DNA from: Halomonas sp. UBA3074
GTDB taxonomy: Bacteria > Pseudomonadota > Gammaproteobacteria > Pseudomonadales > Halomonadaceae
Length of the DNA stretch: 64,000 bases
Reading direction: 5' to 3'
Assembly: GCF_002366715.1 (NCBI RefSeq)
Contig: NZ_DFBS01000014.1
Span: 1 to 64,000 of the forward strand
Part shown: positions 42,902-51,989 of the stretch, piece after piece
Position numbering within the stretch: position 1 is the stretch's first letter
Layout of the letters: each line of letters starts with the position of its first letter
Notes under the pieces: model-generated
The model's input: the letters and a program-made list of their open reading frames with translations, nothing else
The model's database searches: none
Told to the model about the DNA's origin: nothing
Translations under genes and position numbers: made by a program

Positions 42902-43537
42902 ATGCAGGTAACTAAAATCCGTTTTCGATATTACGCCGCTGCGGCTGGCGTATTACTCAGTGTGGCGAGCATCAATGCTAACGCCCAGTCCGACAATCAA
43001 GCGTGGGTGACCGACGAGTTAAGTACCTACGTGCGCAGTGGCCCGACAGATGGTTATCGCATTATCGGTACGCTAAATGCTGGCGAACAGGTCAATGTTC
43101 TGGAGACCAGTGGCGATTACACCCGTGTGCGCAATAGTGATGGTAACGCGGTGTGGGTATTGAGTGATGAGCTACAGCAAACACCGAGTGCGGTTGAGCA
43201 GTTGCCCGCATTAGAAGCGCAAGTAGAAGAGTTGACGGCGGAGCTCGAGGGAATCAATGAATCCTGGGAGCAGCGTGTTTCTTCGATGACAGAAACTCTG
43301 GAGGTTCGCGAGCAGCGTATTGCCGAGCTTGAAGCGAGCAATCAAGCGCTGGATAGCGAGGCGGAGCAGTCGCGTCAGCAGGTAAGAGGGCTTCAGGCGC
43401 GGCTGGAAACCCAGGAAGAAGACCTCCTGATGCGCTACTTCATGTACGGCGGTGGTGTGGCTGGCGCAGGCTTATTGGTAGGCCTGATTGTGCCGCACCT
43501 GCCACGTCGGCGTAAAAAGCGTGACCGCTGGTTCTAA
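42902..43537 (+). CDS. SH3b-domain coiled-coil membrane protein (TIGR04211/YgiM type)
   Basis: 211 residues: signal peptide (to about NANA-QS at residue 28), a bacterial SH3 domain (33-92, WVTDELSTYVRSGPTDGYRIIG...VWVLSDEL), a coiled coil (100-178) and a C-terminal TM helix (FMYGGGVAGAGLLVGLIVP) with a basic tail. This is the layout of YgiM and the TIGR04211 family, anchored in the inner membrane with the SH3 domain in the periplasm, probably facing the cell wall. Its precise role is unknown. Confidence 0.88.
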   Translation: MQVTKIRFRYYAAAAGVLLSVASINANAQSDNQAWVTDELSTYVRSGPTDGYRIIGTLNAGEQVNVLETSGDYTRVRNSDGNAVWVLSDELQQTPSAVEQLPALEAQVEELTAELEGINESWEQRVSSMTETLEVREQRIAELEASNQALDSEAEQSRQQVRGLQARLETQEEDLLMRYFMYGGGVAGAGLLVGLIVPHLPRRRKKRDRWF

Positions 43538-43564
43538 CCGCGCAACCGACAAGGTGCTTAAACG

Positions 43565-44197
43565 ATGAGCGATCAGTGGCGCAAACGCTGGCAAGAAGGG
43601 CGGATTGGCTTTCACTTACAGCAAGCGCACCCAGCGCTTCTGCGTCATTGGGGGGCATTAGGGGTAGCTGAACGCACCAAAGTGCTGGTGCCCCTGTGTG
43701 GTAAAAGCCTGGATATGCGCTGGCTGGCAGACCAAGGGTATCCGGTGCTGGGTATCGAGTTTGCCCCTGAGGCCATCGAGCAATTTTTGGCCCAACGCAA
43801 CACATCCGTATCACGCTACCGTCAGGCAGGGTTCAACATTTCCCGTCAGGGCAGTGTAGAGCTGTGGTGTGGGGATTTCTTTCACCTGCACATTCAACAT
43901 GCTGCCGAAATAGGCGCGTTTTATGATCGCGCTTCGTTAATTGCGTTACCCCCCGCGACGCGTCAGCGCTATGCCTTTCATCTGGCGCAATTGGTGCCGC
44001 CGGGTGCGAAAGGCCTGCTCATTAGCTTGGCCCACGATGAAGGCGAGGCGGGGCCTCCCTATAGTGTTCCTGCCAGTGAAATCGAACGCTTGTTCACGCC
44101 TAACTTCACGCTAACGTTTTTGGAAGGGGGCAGCCCTGACGAACACGGCCGTACGGAAAGTGTGTGGGCCCTGGAACGGCGCGGGCCGCGCCTCTGA
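43565..44197 (+). CDS. tpm: Thiopurine S-methyltransferase
   Basis: 210 residues. It has the bacterial TPMT pattern: WRKRWQEGRIGFH at the start, VLVPLCGKSLDMRWLADQG as the SAM loop, GIEFAPEAIEQF, the acidic ELWCGDFF strand and FYDRASLIALPP. It methylates thiopurines and, in bacteria, also selenium and tellurium compounds. It follows the SH3b gene by 27 bases and ends at a strong terminator. Confidence 0.94.
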   Translation: MSDQWRKRWQEGRIGFHLQQAHPALLRHWGALGVAERTKVLVPLCGKSLDMRWLADQGYPVLGIEFAPEAIEQFLAQRNTSVSRYRQAGFNISRQGSVELWCGDFFHLHIQHAAEIGAFYDRASLIALPPATRQRYAFHLAQLVPPGAKGLLISLAHDEGEAGPPYSVPASEIERLFTPNFTLTFLEGGSPDEHGRTESVWALERRGPRL

Positions 44198-44234
44198 GAG
44201 TGAGAGGCGCGGCCCGTCGTTTGTGTCGTTTTAT
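44182..44234 (+). terminator. Terminator after tpm
   Basis: A 14-bp perfect stem (44182-44195 with 44203-44216) overlaps the tpm stop codon and is followed by TCGTTTGTGTCGTTTT. The opposing lipoprotein gene ends at 44251, so it may serve both strands. Confidence 0.82.
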
Positions 44235-44250
44235 TGCAGGGCGGGCTGTC

Positions 44251-44844
44251 TTAGCGAGCGAGCAATTGGCCCAGCTCTGGATCGCTAAAAGCACGATTCA
44301 TCCCATCGCTGAGAAGATCACTTAGCATGCGTGTGTTGCTGTCCGCATCGGGTTTAAGCGCATAACCTTGAGTACGGCGCGATGTGTAAGTGCCGGTATA
44401 AGTCGTGCCTTTGTTTTTAGCGATCGCGCGGAAGACGCCTTCAAGGCGTGCTTCGTCGACCAGCGGCTGGCCACTTTCGCCCCGCGCATAGTTCAAGCTG
44501 GCAAGTTCAAGCGTCAGGCTCGGACGCCCTTCGGCTTGCTCAGTCGTGGGCGTAAAGCCCATCTCGCTGATCGCACGCTCGGCTTCTTGCTGTAAACGTG
44601 GGATCAGCTCATGGCTGCTCACGGTGATGCGAGCAGTGGACATACCGCCACCTGCGCGATTACCAATCACATCGCTTTCGCGCCCATCTTGAGCAATCAC
44701 GGTCACTTGCTGGCCGGAGCCCACCTGAGGCACCTGCGCCGTGCGCTCTGGGCTGAGTTGAAGGTACTGCGGGCTAGCACAACCGGCTAGCCATGCACTG
44801 GCAAGCAGAACACCTGAAATCTTTAAAAAGTGACGCCGAAGCAT
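44251..44844 (-). CDS. YajG-family lipoprotein
   Basis: 197 residues with a lipoprotein signal (MLRRHFLKISGVLLASAWLAGC, lipobox LAGC at about 19-22). The mature part resembles YajG: the strand LSPERTAQVPQVGSGQQVTVIAQDGR, and IGNRAGGGMSTARI. It is probably an outer-membrane-anchored periplasmic protein of unknown role. It lies downstream of the cys operon on the same strand, 60 bases away. Confidence 0.82.
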   Translation of the reverse strand: MLRRHFLKISGVLLASAWLAGCASPQYLQLSPERTAQVPQVGSGQQVTVIAQDGRESDVIGNRAGGGMSTARITVSSHELIPRLQQEAERAISEMGFTPTTEQAEGRPSLTLELASLNYARGESGQPLVDEARLEGVFRAIAKNKGTTYTGTYTSRRTQGYALKPDADSNTRMLSDLLSDGMNRAFSDPELGQLLAR

Positions 44845-44904
44845 GGTCTTCCTCCGCGATGGCTAAAACGCCAGTATAACGTGGCTAGCGCGTTGACGGT
44901 ATGT

Positions 44905-45999
44905 TCAGGCGACGCGTGTCTGCTCCGTCGTTTTCTCAGTGACTTTTGGGAAGCGACGCCAGTGGCGCGGGTGAGCAAATAAGCGTTGCCCGCGGCGTAG
45001 CGCCAAGTGCTCAAAGTCCGTGTGGCGTACGGTGGCGAGCCACGGCTGGGCGAGCCAATCCGCTTCCAACTCCACGCGCACTTCGGCGCCCACCGGTGAA
45101 ATCGCCGTGATAGTGACCGGCAGATGGCTTTCCGAGGTTGGTTGCTCGGTTAAGCGTACTTCATGAGGGCGCAGCAACAGCTCTTCATGGCCATCGGGTA
45201 GATCCACGTGCCAATAGGCATCGCCGCAGGTCAATACGCCGTTACTCACCTTGCCTTCCAGGTGATTGACGTCACCCAAGAACTCAAACACAAAGCGGTT
45301 TGCCGGTGTGCGGTAGAGCTCGTCGGGAGTGTCGATCTGCTCAATGCGGCCGTTGCTCATGACCACGACGCGGTCTGAAAGCTCCAGTGCCTCTTCCTGA
45401 TCGTGCGTCACAAAGACGCTGGTGAAATTGAGCTCGTCGTGAAGATGGCGCAGCCAACGGCGAAGCTCTTGGCGTACTTTGGCATCCAAGGCACCAAATG
45501 GCTCGTCCAGCAGCAGTACTTCAGGCTCCACCGCTAAGGCGCGGGCAAGCGAGACGCGCTGCTGTTGGCCGCCGGAAAGCTGGGCAGGGTAGCGGTTGGC
45601 AAGATGTTCCAGTTTGACCATTTCAAGCAGCCTGAACACCCGTGCACGAATTTCGCCGCTGCTGGGGCGGCGCTTTCGCGATAGCACGGTCAGCCCAAAC
45701 GCCACGTTGTCGTAAACGCTCATATGGCGGAACAGCGCATAGTGCTGAAACACGAAACCAATGCGGCGGTCTCGCACATGCACGTTGGTGACATCGCGGT
45801 CGCCAAACATGATTTTGCCCGGCTGGGCGGTGCGGTCGGCATTTTCCAATCCGGCGATAATCCGTAGCAGCGTGGTCTTGCCTGAACCCGAAGGGCCAAG
45901 CAAACCCACCAGTTCGCCTTCGTGAATATCCAGGTCGATCGGTTCTAATGCTTGGGTATTGCCGAAGTGTTTGCCGATGTTATGTAATTGAATGCTCAT
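44905..45999 (-). CDS. cysA: Sulfate/thiosulfate ABC transporter ATPase
   Basis: 364 residues from the ATG at 45999 (MSIQLHNIGKHFGN), which overlaps the cysW stop by four bases; a longer in-frame start inside cysW is rejected. Walker A GPSGSGKTT, signature LSGGQQQR, Walker B VLLLDEPFGALD and HDQEEALE are all present, and a C-terminal TOBE-type domain (about 240-350) follows. It powers CysTW. It is the last gene of the cysPTWA operon. Confidence 0.95.
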   Translation of the reverse strand: MSIQLHNIGKHFGNTQALEPIDLDIHEGELVGLLGPSGSGKTTLLRIIAGLENADRTAQPGKIMFGDRDVTNVHVRDRRIGFVFQHYALFRHMSVYDNVAFGLTVLSRKRRPSSGEIRARVFRLLEMVKLEHLANRYPAQLSGGQQQRVSLARALAVEPEVLLLDEPFGALDAKVRQELRRWLRHLHDELNFTSVFVTHDQEEALELSDRVVVMSNGRIEQIDTPDELYRTPANRFVFEFLGDVNHLEGKVSNGVLTCGDAYWHVDLPDGHEELLLRPHEVRLTEQPTSESHLPVTITAISPVGAEVRVELEADWLAQPWLATVRHTDFEHLALRRGQRLFAHPRHWRRFPKVTEKTTEQTRVA

Positions 46000-46823
46000 G
46001 CAAATGCCTCCCGGCGCGATGCGCGCCATTCCAGCCCCGCCTTCGCGGCGAGCGTCAATAGGGCAATAAAGGCGAGTAAGGCCGCGCAGGCAAACGCCCC
46101 GACGGCGTTATAATCCTGATACAACTGCTCAAGGTGCAGTGGCAATGTGTTGGTCTGGCCACGAATAGCCCCCGAGACCACTGAAACGGCACCAAATTCG
46201 CCTACGGCACGGGCGTTGGTCAGGATGACGCCATAAAGCAGTGCCCAGCGAATATTGGGCAGGGTGACCCGGCGAAACGTCGTCCAGCCCGATGCGCCGA
46301 GCGTCACCGCCGCTTCCTCTTCGCGCGAACCTTGCGCCTGCATTAAGGGGATTAGCTCCCGGGCGACAAAAGGGCAGGTAACAAAAATCGTCACCATCAA
46401 AATGCCCGGCCAGGCAAACATCAGTTGAATATCGTAGCCATCCAGCCACGTGCCGATCCAGCCGTTGCGGCCATACAGCAGCAGATAAATAAGGCCAGCC
46501 ACCACGGGAGAAACAGCAAAGGGGATATCAATCAATGTTTGCAGAACGCGGCGGCCTGGAAAGCTAAATCGTGTGACCAGCCATGCCAGCGCAACGCCAA
46601 ACACCAAGCAAACCGGAATGGTGAGTAACGCTATCATCAGCGTTAAACCAATCGCATGCAGCGTAAAAGTGTCGCTGACATTGGTCCAGAAGACCATCAC
46701 GCCCTGCGAGAATGCTTGCGCAAAAATGGCGACCAGAGGGAGCAACAGAAAAAGCGCCGACAGCAAGAGGGCGGCGCCTATGAGCAGCCGCCTAACGACA
46801 GGCGCATCACCAATTCGACGCAT
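45996..46823 (-). CDS. cysW: Sulfate ABC transporter permease CysW
   Basis: 275 residues with six TM helices and the EAA loop EEEAAVTLGASGWTTFRRVTL that contacts CysA. It starts at 46823 in a TAATG overlap with the cysT stop and overlaps cysA by ATGA. The family ending LTLAAKAGLEWR is typical of CysW. Confidence 0.94.
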   Translation of the reverse strand: MRRIGDAPVVRRLLIGAALLLSALFLLLPLVAIFAQAFSQGVMVFWTNVSDTFTLHAIGLTLMIALLTIPVCLVFGVALAWLVTRFSFPGRRVLQTLIDIPFAVSPVVAGLIYLLLYGRNGWIGTWLDGYDIQLMFAWPGILMVTIFVTCPFVARELIPLMQAQGSREEEAAVTLGASGWTTFRRVTLPNIRWALLYGVILTNARAVGEFGAVSVVSGAIRGQTNTLPLHLEQLYQDYNAVGAFACAALLAFIALLTLAAKAGLEWRASRREAFA

Positions 46824-47677
46824 TACCCCTTACCTCCATGCAGGCGGCGTACAAAGCGGCCCTGCCAAATGTTGATAGCCAGTAGTAGTGTCAAAGAGAC
46901 AAACAGCACGACCGACGCAATCGCCGATGCCCCCGCGTAGTCATACTCTTGCAGCTTGACGAAAATCATCAGCGCGGTGATTTCCGTTTCATAGGGCATA
47001 TTGCCCGCGATAAAAATAATCGCGCCGAACTCGCCAAGCGAACGCACGAACGCAAGCCCGGTACCGGTCACCAAAGCGGGCCAGATATGCGGCAAGATCA
47101 CCCGGCGAAAAGCCACGCCGTCGGTGGCACCCAGCGACATAGCGGCTTCATCGACTTCAGCGGGCAGGTCTTCCAGCACGGGTTGAACGGTGCGCACCAC
47201 AAAAGGGATGCTGGTAAACGCCATGGCTAGCGCAATGCCCACCCAGGTATAGGCGACTTGGAAGCCGAGTGGTTCCAGCAATCCACCCATCCAACCACTT
47301 CCGGCATAAAGGGTGGCCAGCGTAATGCCTGCCACTGCGGTAGGAAGCGCGAAGGGCAGATCCATTAAGGCATCGAGTAAGCGCTTGCCAGGAAACTCAT
47401 AGCGCACTAACACCCAGGCCAGTAACAAGCCAAATATGGCATTAACCACTGCTGCCACTGCTGCAGCGCCAATGGTGACCATGTAGCTTGCGACCACGCG
47501 CCCTTCGGTGATGATCGCAAAGTACTCGGCCAGGCTCAGTTCGGCTAACTGGCCAAACAAACCCGTCATGGGAAGTAGCAGTATCAGCGAGATAAACAGC
47601 ACGCTGATACCCATAGAAAGGCCAAAACCCGGCAGCACGCGTGTGCTGCCGGTTCGCCAGGATGTGAGTTGACTCAT
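46823..47677 (-). CDS. cysT: Sulfate ABC transporter permease CysT (CysU)
   Basis: 284 residues, six TM helices, beginning with the CysT-like LPGFGLSMGISVLFISLILLLP segment; the EAA loop is DEAAMSLGATDGVAFRRVIL. It partners with CysW to form the inner-membrane channel for sulfate and thiosulfate. It follows cysP by 26 bases. Confidence 0.95.
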   Translation of the reverse strand: MSQLTSWRTGSTRVLPGFGLSMGISVLFISLILLLPMTGLFGQLAELSLAEYFAIITEGRVVASYMVTIGAAAVAAVVNAIFGLLLAWVLVRYEFPGKRLLDALMDLPFALPTAVAGITLATLYAGSGWMGGLLEPLGFQVAYTWVGIALAMAFTSIPFVVRTVQPVLEDLPAEVDEAAMSLGATDGVAFRRVILPHIWPALVTGTGLAFVRSLGEFGAIIFIAGNMPYETEITALMIFVKLQEYDYAGASAIASVVLFVSLTLLLAINIWQGRFVRRLHGGKG

Positions 47678-47703
47678 AGTTCAGACTGACTCATGAGTGG
47701 TTA

Positions 47704-48714
47704 TTAGCGGCGCTGCAACTGGTCTAAAAGTCCGCCACTACCGAAGTGGGTTTCCATTGCCTCGTCCCAACTGCCGAACACATCGTTGACTTCGAGTAAT
47801 TCGGTTTCTGGGAACTGGTCGGCAAACTCTTCTACCACGGCTTCGTTATGTACCCGGTAGTTGAAGCCAGCGAGCAGGCGCTGCATCTCTTCGGTATAGA
47901 GGTACTCAAGGTAGCTTTGGGCCAAGTCGGTGTTGCCGTTGCGTTCCGCATTTTCGCCAACGACGGCAACCGGGAACTCAGCGAGAATGCTGACCGGGGG
48001 AACGATGACTTCATAATCATCGCTGCCGTATTCGCTACGAATATTGTTCACTTCAGATTCAAAACTAATCAGGACATCGCCGATTTCACGCTCGATAAAG
48101 CTCGTGGTCGCGCCCCGGCCACCGGTGTCAAACACGGCGACGTTGACGAGGAAAGTGCGCATGAACTCTTCGATTTGCTCTTCATCCCCATCGAATTCGT
48201 TCTCAGCAAAACCCCAAGCGGCTAAATAGGTATAGCGACCGTTCCCGGAGGTTTTCGGGTTGGGGAATACAATGTCGACATCTTCATTAGCTAAGTCATC
48301 CCAGCTCTCGATACCTTTAGGGTTGCCTTTGCGCACCAAGAACGCCGTGGTGGAGTAGTAGGGCGATGCGTTATTTTCAAAGGCATCTTGCCAGTCTTCT
48401 GCCACCAGCCCCGCGTCGGCGAGCACTTGTACGTCGGTTACCTGGTTAAAGGTCACTACGTCAGCCCGTAACCCTTGCAAAATGGCGCGTGCTTGCGCCG
48501 AGGAGCCGCCGTGAGACTGACTAATGGCGATCTCTTCCCCGTGCTCTTCTTGCCACCAGGCTTGAAACTCAGGGTTGATCGCAGCAAATAGCTCGCGAGC
48601 AATATCGTAGGACGAGTTGAGCATTTCACGCTCTTGGGCAGCAGCGGTACCACTGACCGTCACACCCATGGCGATGGCTATCAGGCTGCGGCGGAAAATT
48701 GTCGGCAACGTCAT
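47704..48714 (-). CDS. cysP: Thiosulfate/sulfate-binding periplasmic protein CysP
   Basis: 336 residues from ATG 48714 (AAGGAG seven bases upstream). The signal peptide runs to about AAA-Q at residue 26. The mature protein has LNSSYDIARELFAAINP, the anion-binding ISQSHGGSSAQARAI loop, ADVVTFNQVTDVQ and FPNPKTSGNGRYTYLAAWG. The NQVTDVQ and ARELF forms are closer to CysP than to Sbp. It delivers sulfate/thiosulfate to CysTWA. CysB control is expected from the family, but no clear CysB box was found. Confidence 0.93.
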   Translation of the reverse strand: MTLPTIFRRSLIAIAMGVTVSGTAAAQEREMLNSSYDIARELFAAINPEFQAWWQEEHGEEIAISQSHGGSSAQARAILQGLRADVVTFNQVTDVQVLADAGLVAEDWQDAFENNASPYYSTTAFLVRKGNPKGIESWDDLANEDVDIVFPNPKTSGNGRYTYLAAWGFAENEFDGDEEQIEEFMRTFLVNVAVFDTGGRGATTSFIEREIGDVLISFESEVNNIRSEYGSDDYEVIVPPVSILAEFPVAVVGENAERNGNTDLAQSYLEYLYTEEMQRLLAGFNYRVHNEAVVEEFADQFPETELLEVNDVFGSWDEAMETHFGSGGLLDQLQRR

Positions 48715-49036
48715 CGTTAACTCCTTAAATCGGTAAGCGCAAAATATTGCCAAAAAGTAGTGTTGCAATGTCAGCAAGGTTAAAGCTATCAATGTGGAAT
48801 TACAATTATGTTTTATATTCTATTTAAGAATATGCGTGTGATGATGTAGCGGGTGATGACGTAAGCTTGTAATGACCTAGCTTGTGATGACCTAAACAGG
48901 CGTCGTTAACCCGCAGATACGTGGTTCTACCCAGCGGCTCTGGTAAGATAGCGGTTTGCCTCTGCTCTTTAAGCCTGTGCTCGCAGGCGTATTGGGTGGC
49001 GATTCTCGTCTACTGTTTACTCTGCAGGAATGGAAT
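48715..49036. other. 322-bp divergent intergenic region between cysP and rpe
   Basis: No gene is seen. It contains an AT-rich promoter-like stretch near cysP, a 7-bp inverted repeat (ATATTCT 48815-48821 and AGAATAT 48827-48833) that could be a regulator site, four degenerate 15-base direct repeats (48838-48897), and the rpe ribosome-binding site (AGGAA at 49026-49030). Confidence 0.6.
48838..48897. repeat. Four 15-base direct repeats between cysP and rpe
   Basis: Units beginning at 48838, 48853, 48869 and 48884 follow GTGATGAYSTARSTT (one unit has an extra base). They lie about 140 bases upstream of rpe and 125 upstream of cysP. Confidence 0.7.
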
Positions 49037-49732
49037 ATGACCGCTGCGCATGATTTTCTAATTGCCCCCTCTATTTTGTCAGCTGACTTTGCCCGGCTGG
49101 GTGAAGAAGTGGACAACGTGCTGGCTGCAGGCGCGGACATAGTTCACTTCGATGTGATGGACAATCACTATGTGCCCAACCTCACGATTGGCCCTATGGT
49201 GTGCAAAGCCTTGCGCCAACACGGCGTCACGGCCCCAATCGATGTGCATTTGATGGTGAAACCGGTCGACCGCATGATCAGCGACTTTATTGAGGCGGGT
49301 GCCAGCTACATTACTTTTCACCCTGAAGCCTCAGAGCACGTTGACCGTTCGCTACAGCTGATCCGCGATGGCGGCTGTAAGGCAGGTCTTGTGTTTAATC
49401 CCGCCACGCCGCTCTCCTACCTGGATTACGTGATGGATAAAGTCGACATGGTGCTGCTGATGAGCGTCAACCCAGGATTTGGTGGTCAGTCATTTATCCC
49501 CGGTACGTTGGACAAGTTACGCGAGGCGCGGGCGCGTATTGATGCCTCTGGCTATGCTGCCCGCTTGGAAATCGACGGCGGCGTAAAAGTGGACAACATC
49601 GCCGAGATCGCTGCAGCGGGCGCCGATACGTTTGTGGCGGGCTCCGCCATTTTTAGCGGCCACCAAGCCAGCGACCCACACGGCTATGACACCGTGATCA
49701 AACAGCTTCGGGCGGCGCTGGCTTCGGCATGA
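49037..49732 (+). CDS. rpe: Ribulose-phosphate 3-epimerase
   Basis: 231 residues from ATG 49037 (AGGAA seven bases upstream), the usual Rpe length. A TIM barrel with IAPSILSADFARL, the metal/catalytic HFDVMDNHYVPN, HLMVKPVDR, MSVNPGFGGQ and DGGVKVDN. It interconverts ribulose-5-phosphate and xylulose-5-phosphate in the pentose phosphate pathway. The rpe-gph-trpE order is conserved in pseudomonads and relatives; here ndh is inserted on the other strand between rpe and gph. Confidence 0.96.
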   Translation: MTAAHDFLIAPSILSADFARLGEEVDNVLAAGADIVHFDVMDNHYVPNLTIGPMVCKALRQHGVTAPIDVHLMVKPVDRMISDFIEAGASYITFHPEASEHVDRSLQLIRDGGCKAGLVFNPATPLSYLDYVMDKVDMVLLMSVNPGFGGQSFIPGTLDKLREARARIDASGYAARLEIDGGVKVDNIAEIAAAGADTFVAGSAIFSGHQASDPHGYDTVIKQLRAALASA

Positions 49733-49766
49733 TCGAGCACATAGCAAGTTAGGGAAAACGGGGTGA

Positions 49767-51065
49767 TTAGTGCAGTTTCATCCGCGGTTTTAAATACTTG
49801 TTGAGCTTGTCCACTAGCCAGGAGAGCCCCGTTTTCGGTGCCCCATGGATAGAGAGTTGGTGCATGCGGTAGAGCGACGCATAGGCTTGACGAGCCAGCC
49901 AACCCTCTAAAAACAGGCCGCGCGAGGCGGAGCTGCGCATTAAGTTACCCACCGCATCGTAGCGCGCCAGTGATACCAGTGAGCCATGATCGCGGTAGCG
50001 AAAATCCTGGAGAGGCTTATCGTCGAGTAGGTTGATCAGGTTTTTGGCTAATAGCTTGGCTTGTTGATGCGCCGCTTGTGCGCGCGGTGGCACGCTGCCA
50101 TCGTCACCCATCGGGCAACTGGCGCAGTCGCCAAGCGCGAATATCTGCGCATCGTCGACACTTTGCAGGGTTCGTTTGACTTCGATCTGGTTTTTCTTAT
50201 TCGTGGTGAGCCCGAGTTCGGTGAGAAATTGTGGCGCTTTAATGCCTGCTGCCCACACGTTGATATCCGTCTCGATCTCTTCGCCATCGTTGGTCACTAG
50301 CTGATGCGCCTGGGCTTCCTTGATCGCGGTATCGGTGTGAACCGTCACGCCCATGCTTTCAAGCTGGGTTCTGACCGTTTGGCTGACCCGTTCAGAAAGC
50401 CCTGGTAGCAGGCGCGGCGCAGCTTCCAGCAAGTGGACGCTAATGTGCTGATGGTCTATTGCCGTCACGCCATAGGCATTGAGCATCCGTGAGGCATCGA
50501 ATAGCTCAGCCGCAAGCTCTACCCCTGTCGCGCCGCCACCCACAATCCCGATGGTCAGTTGGGTATGCTGACGCAGGGTGGGGTCGGTATAACGCAAGAA
50601 GGTGTTGATCATGTCGCGCTGAAATGCTTTGGCCTGTTGGGGCGAATCAATGAAGTGGCAGTGCTCGGTGACGCCGGGCGTGCCGAAGTCATTTGAGACA
50701 CTGCCGAGTGCCATGACCAAGTAGTCATAGGTGAGCTCGCGACCCGGCAGTACTTCATTGCCATCTTCGTCTTTAACGGGCGCTAAATGCAGCGTCTTCT
50801 GCTGGCGATCAATACCTGTCAGCGACCCGCGTTGATAACGATAGAAATGGGCAGAGGAATGCCCGCGGTAATCGACTTCGTCCATACTCGAGTTCAGCAC
50901 CCCGGTCGCCAATTCATGCAGCAGCGGCTTCCAGACGTGGGTGGTGTTACGATCCAACAGCACAATTTCTGCGCGTTTACGTTTACCGACGGTATGCCCC
51001 AGGCGCGTCGCGAGCGCTAACCCGCCGGCACCGCCACCAACTATCACAATTCTGGGTATGGCCAT
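49767..51065 (-). CDS. ndh: Type II NADH:quinone oxidoreductase
   Basis: 432 residues from ATG 51065 (AGGAG six bases upstream; an ATG directly before it is also possible, and longer forms lack a good site). FAD-binding GGGAGGLALATRLG, NADH-binding GIVGGGATGVELAAEL, and the AQAAHQQAK quinone-region motif are present, with a C-terminal amphipathic membrane anchor (about 380-432). It is a non-proton-pumping single-subunit NADH dehydrogenase on the inner face of the membrane. Confidence 0.93.
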   Translation of the reverse strand: MAIPRIVIVGGGAGGLALATRLGHTVGKRKRAEIVLLDRNTTHVWKPLLHELATGVLNSSMDEVDYRGHSSAHFYRYQRGSLTGIDRQQKTLHLAPVKDEDGNEVLPGRELTYDYLVMALGSVSNDFGTPGVTEHCHFIDSPQQAKAFQRDMINTFLRYTDPTLRQHTQLTIGIVGGGATGVELAAELFDASRMLNAYGVTAIDHQHISVHLLEAAPRLLPGLSERVSQTVRTQLESMGVTVHTDTAIKEAQAHQLVTNDGEEIETDINVWAAGIKAPQFLTELGLTTNKKNQIEVKRTLQSVDDAQIFALGDCASCPMGDDGSVPPRAQAAHQQAKLLAKNLINLLDDKPLQDFRYRDHGSLVSLARYDAVGNLMRSSASRGLFLEGWLARQAYASLYRMHQLSIHGAPKTGLSWLVDKLNKYLKPRMKLH

Positions 51066-51263
51066 CATTCTCTCCTTGGCTAAATTAGCCCAAGCATAGA
51101 AGTTTCTTCGGCTTCTGACTAATGCGAAAGTTTGCCTTGAACAGGTAAGATGGTCGGCTAACCACAGATGCAATTTTTTTAGTGATGTTTGAAGCGCTTT
51201 GCTGAGCAGGCAGCGTTACCACGGTGCAAAAACTGGCTCAGCCGTAAACGACGCAAGAGGGCA

Positions 51264-51989
51264 ATGACGGTGCATTCCATACGCTATTCAGACCTACATT
51301 CAGCGCTACAGGGTAAGCGGCTCATTGCCTTCGACTTGGACGGCACGCTCATTGATTCTGTGCCTGACCTTGCCGCTGCGGTGGTCCACACGCTTACAAC
51401 GCTTGAGTTACGGCCGCCGAGCGAGGCAGAGGTGCGGGACTGGGTCGGCAATGGGGCGCCGGTATTGGTGGAAAGAGCTCTTACCTGGGCGTTACAGGCC
51501 CCGCCAGCGCCTGAACTGCTGGCGCGTGGCTATGATATTTTTATGGCTTACTATGGCGCTGCCCCGCATGTGCACACAACGCTTTATCCTGGTGTTGAGC
51601 AATCGCTTCGGGCGCTGCATCAGCAAGGAGTGATACTTGCGCTGATTACCAATAAACCAGAGCGCTTTATTGAACCGCTCTTACATCACTTCAACCTGTT
51701 AGCGTATTTTACGCTATGGGTCGGTGGTGATTCGTTGGCTGAAAAAAAGCCTCATCCCATGCCACTGCTGCACGCTGCTAGCCATTGCCAAATTCCCCCC
51801 GCTGAGTGTGTCATGGTGGGCGATTCCCGGCATGATATGGCGGCGGGTAAAGCGGCGGGCTTTACCACCGTGGCGTTACCCTATGGCTACAACCATGGTG
51901 AGCCCATCGAAGATAGCCACCCTGACTTAGTGCTCTCTTCGTTAACAGAACTGTTGATGACTGCACCCCATGCGACAAGGACCGCTTAA
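51264..51989 (+). CDS. gph: Phosphoglycolate phosphatase
   Basis: 241 residues from ATG 51264. HAD-superfamily motifs: I, FDLDGTLIDS (Asp24, Asp26); II, ITNKPERF; III, the KKPHPMPLL Lys; IV, VMVGDSRHDMAAG. The cap domain lies at about 35-100, subclass I. It removes phosphoglycolate. The stop overlaps the trpE start (TAATG), so the two are translationally coupled. Confidence 0.92.
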   Translation: MTVHSIRYSDLHSALQGKRLIAFDLDGTLIDSVPDLAAAVVHTLTTLELRPPSEAEVRDWVGNGAPVLVERALTWALQAPPAPELLARGYDIFMAYYGAAPHVHTTLYPGVEQSLRALHQQGVILALITNKPERFIEPLLHHFNLLAYFTLWVGGDSLAEKKPHPMPLLHAASHCQIPPAECVMVGDSRHDMAAGKAAGFTTVALPYGYNHGEPIEDSHPDLVLSSLTELLMTAPHATRTA

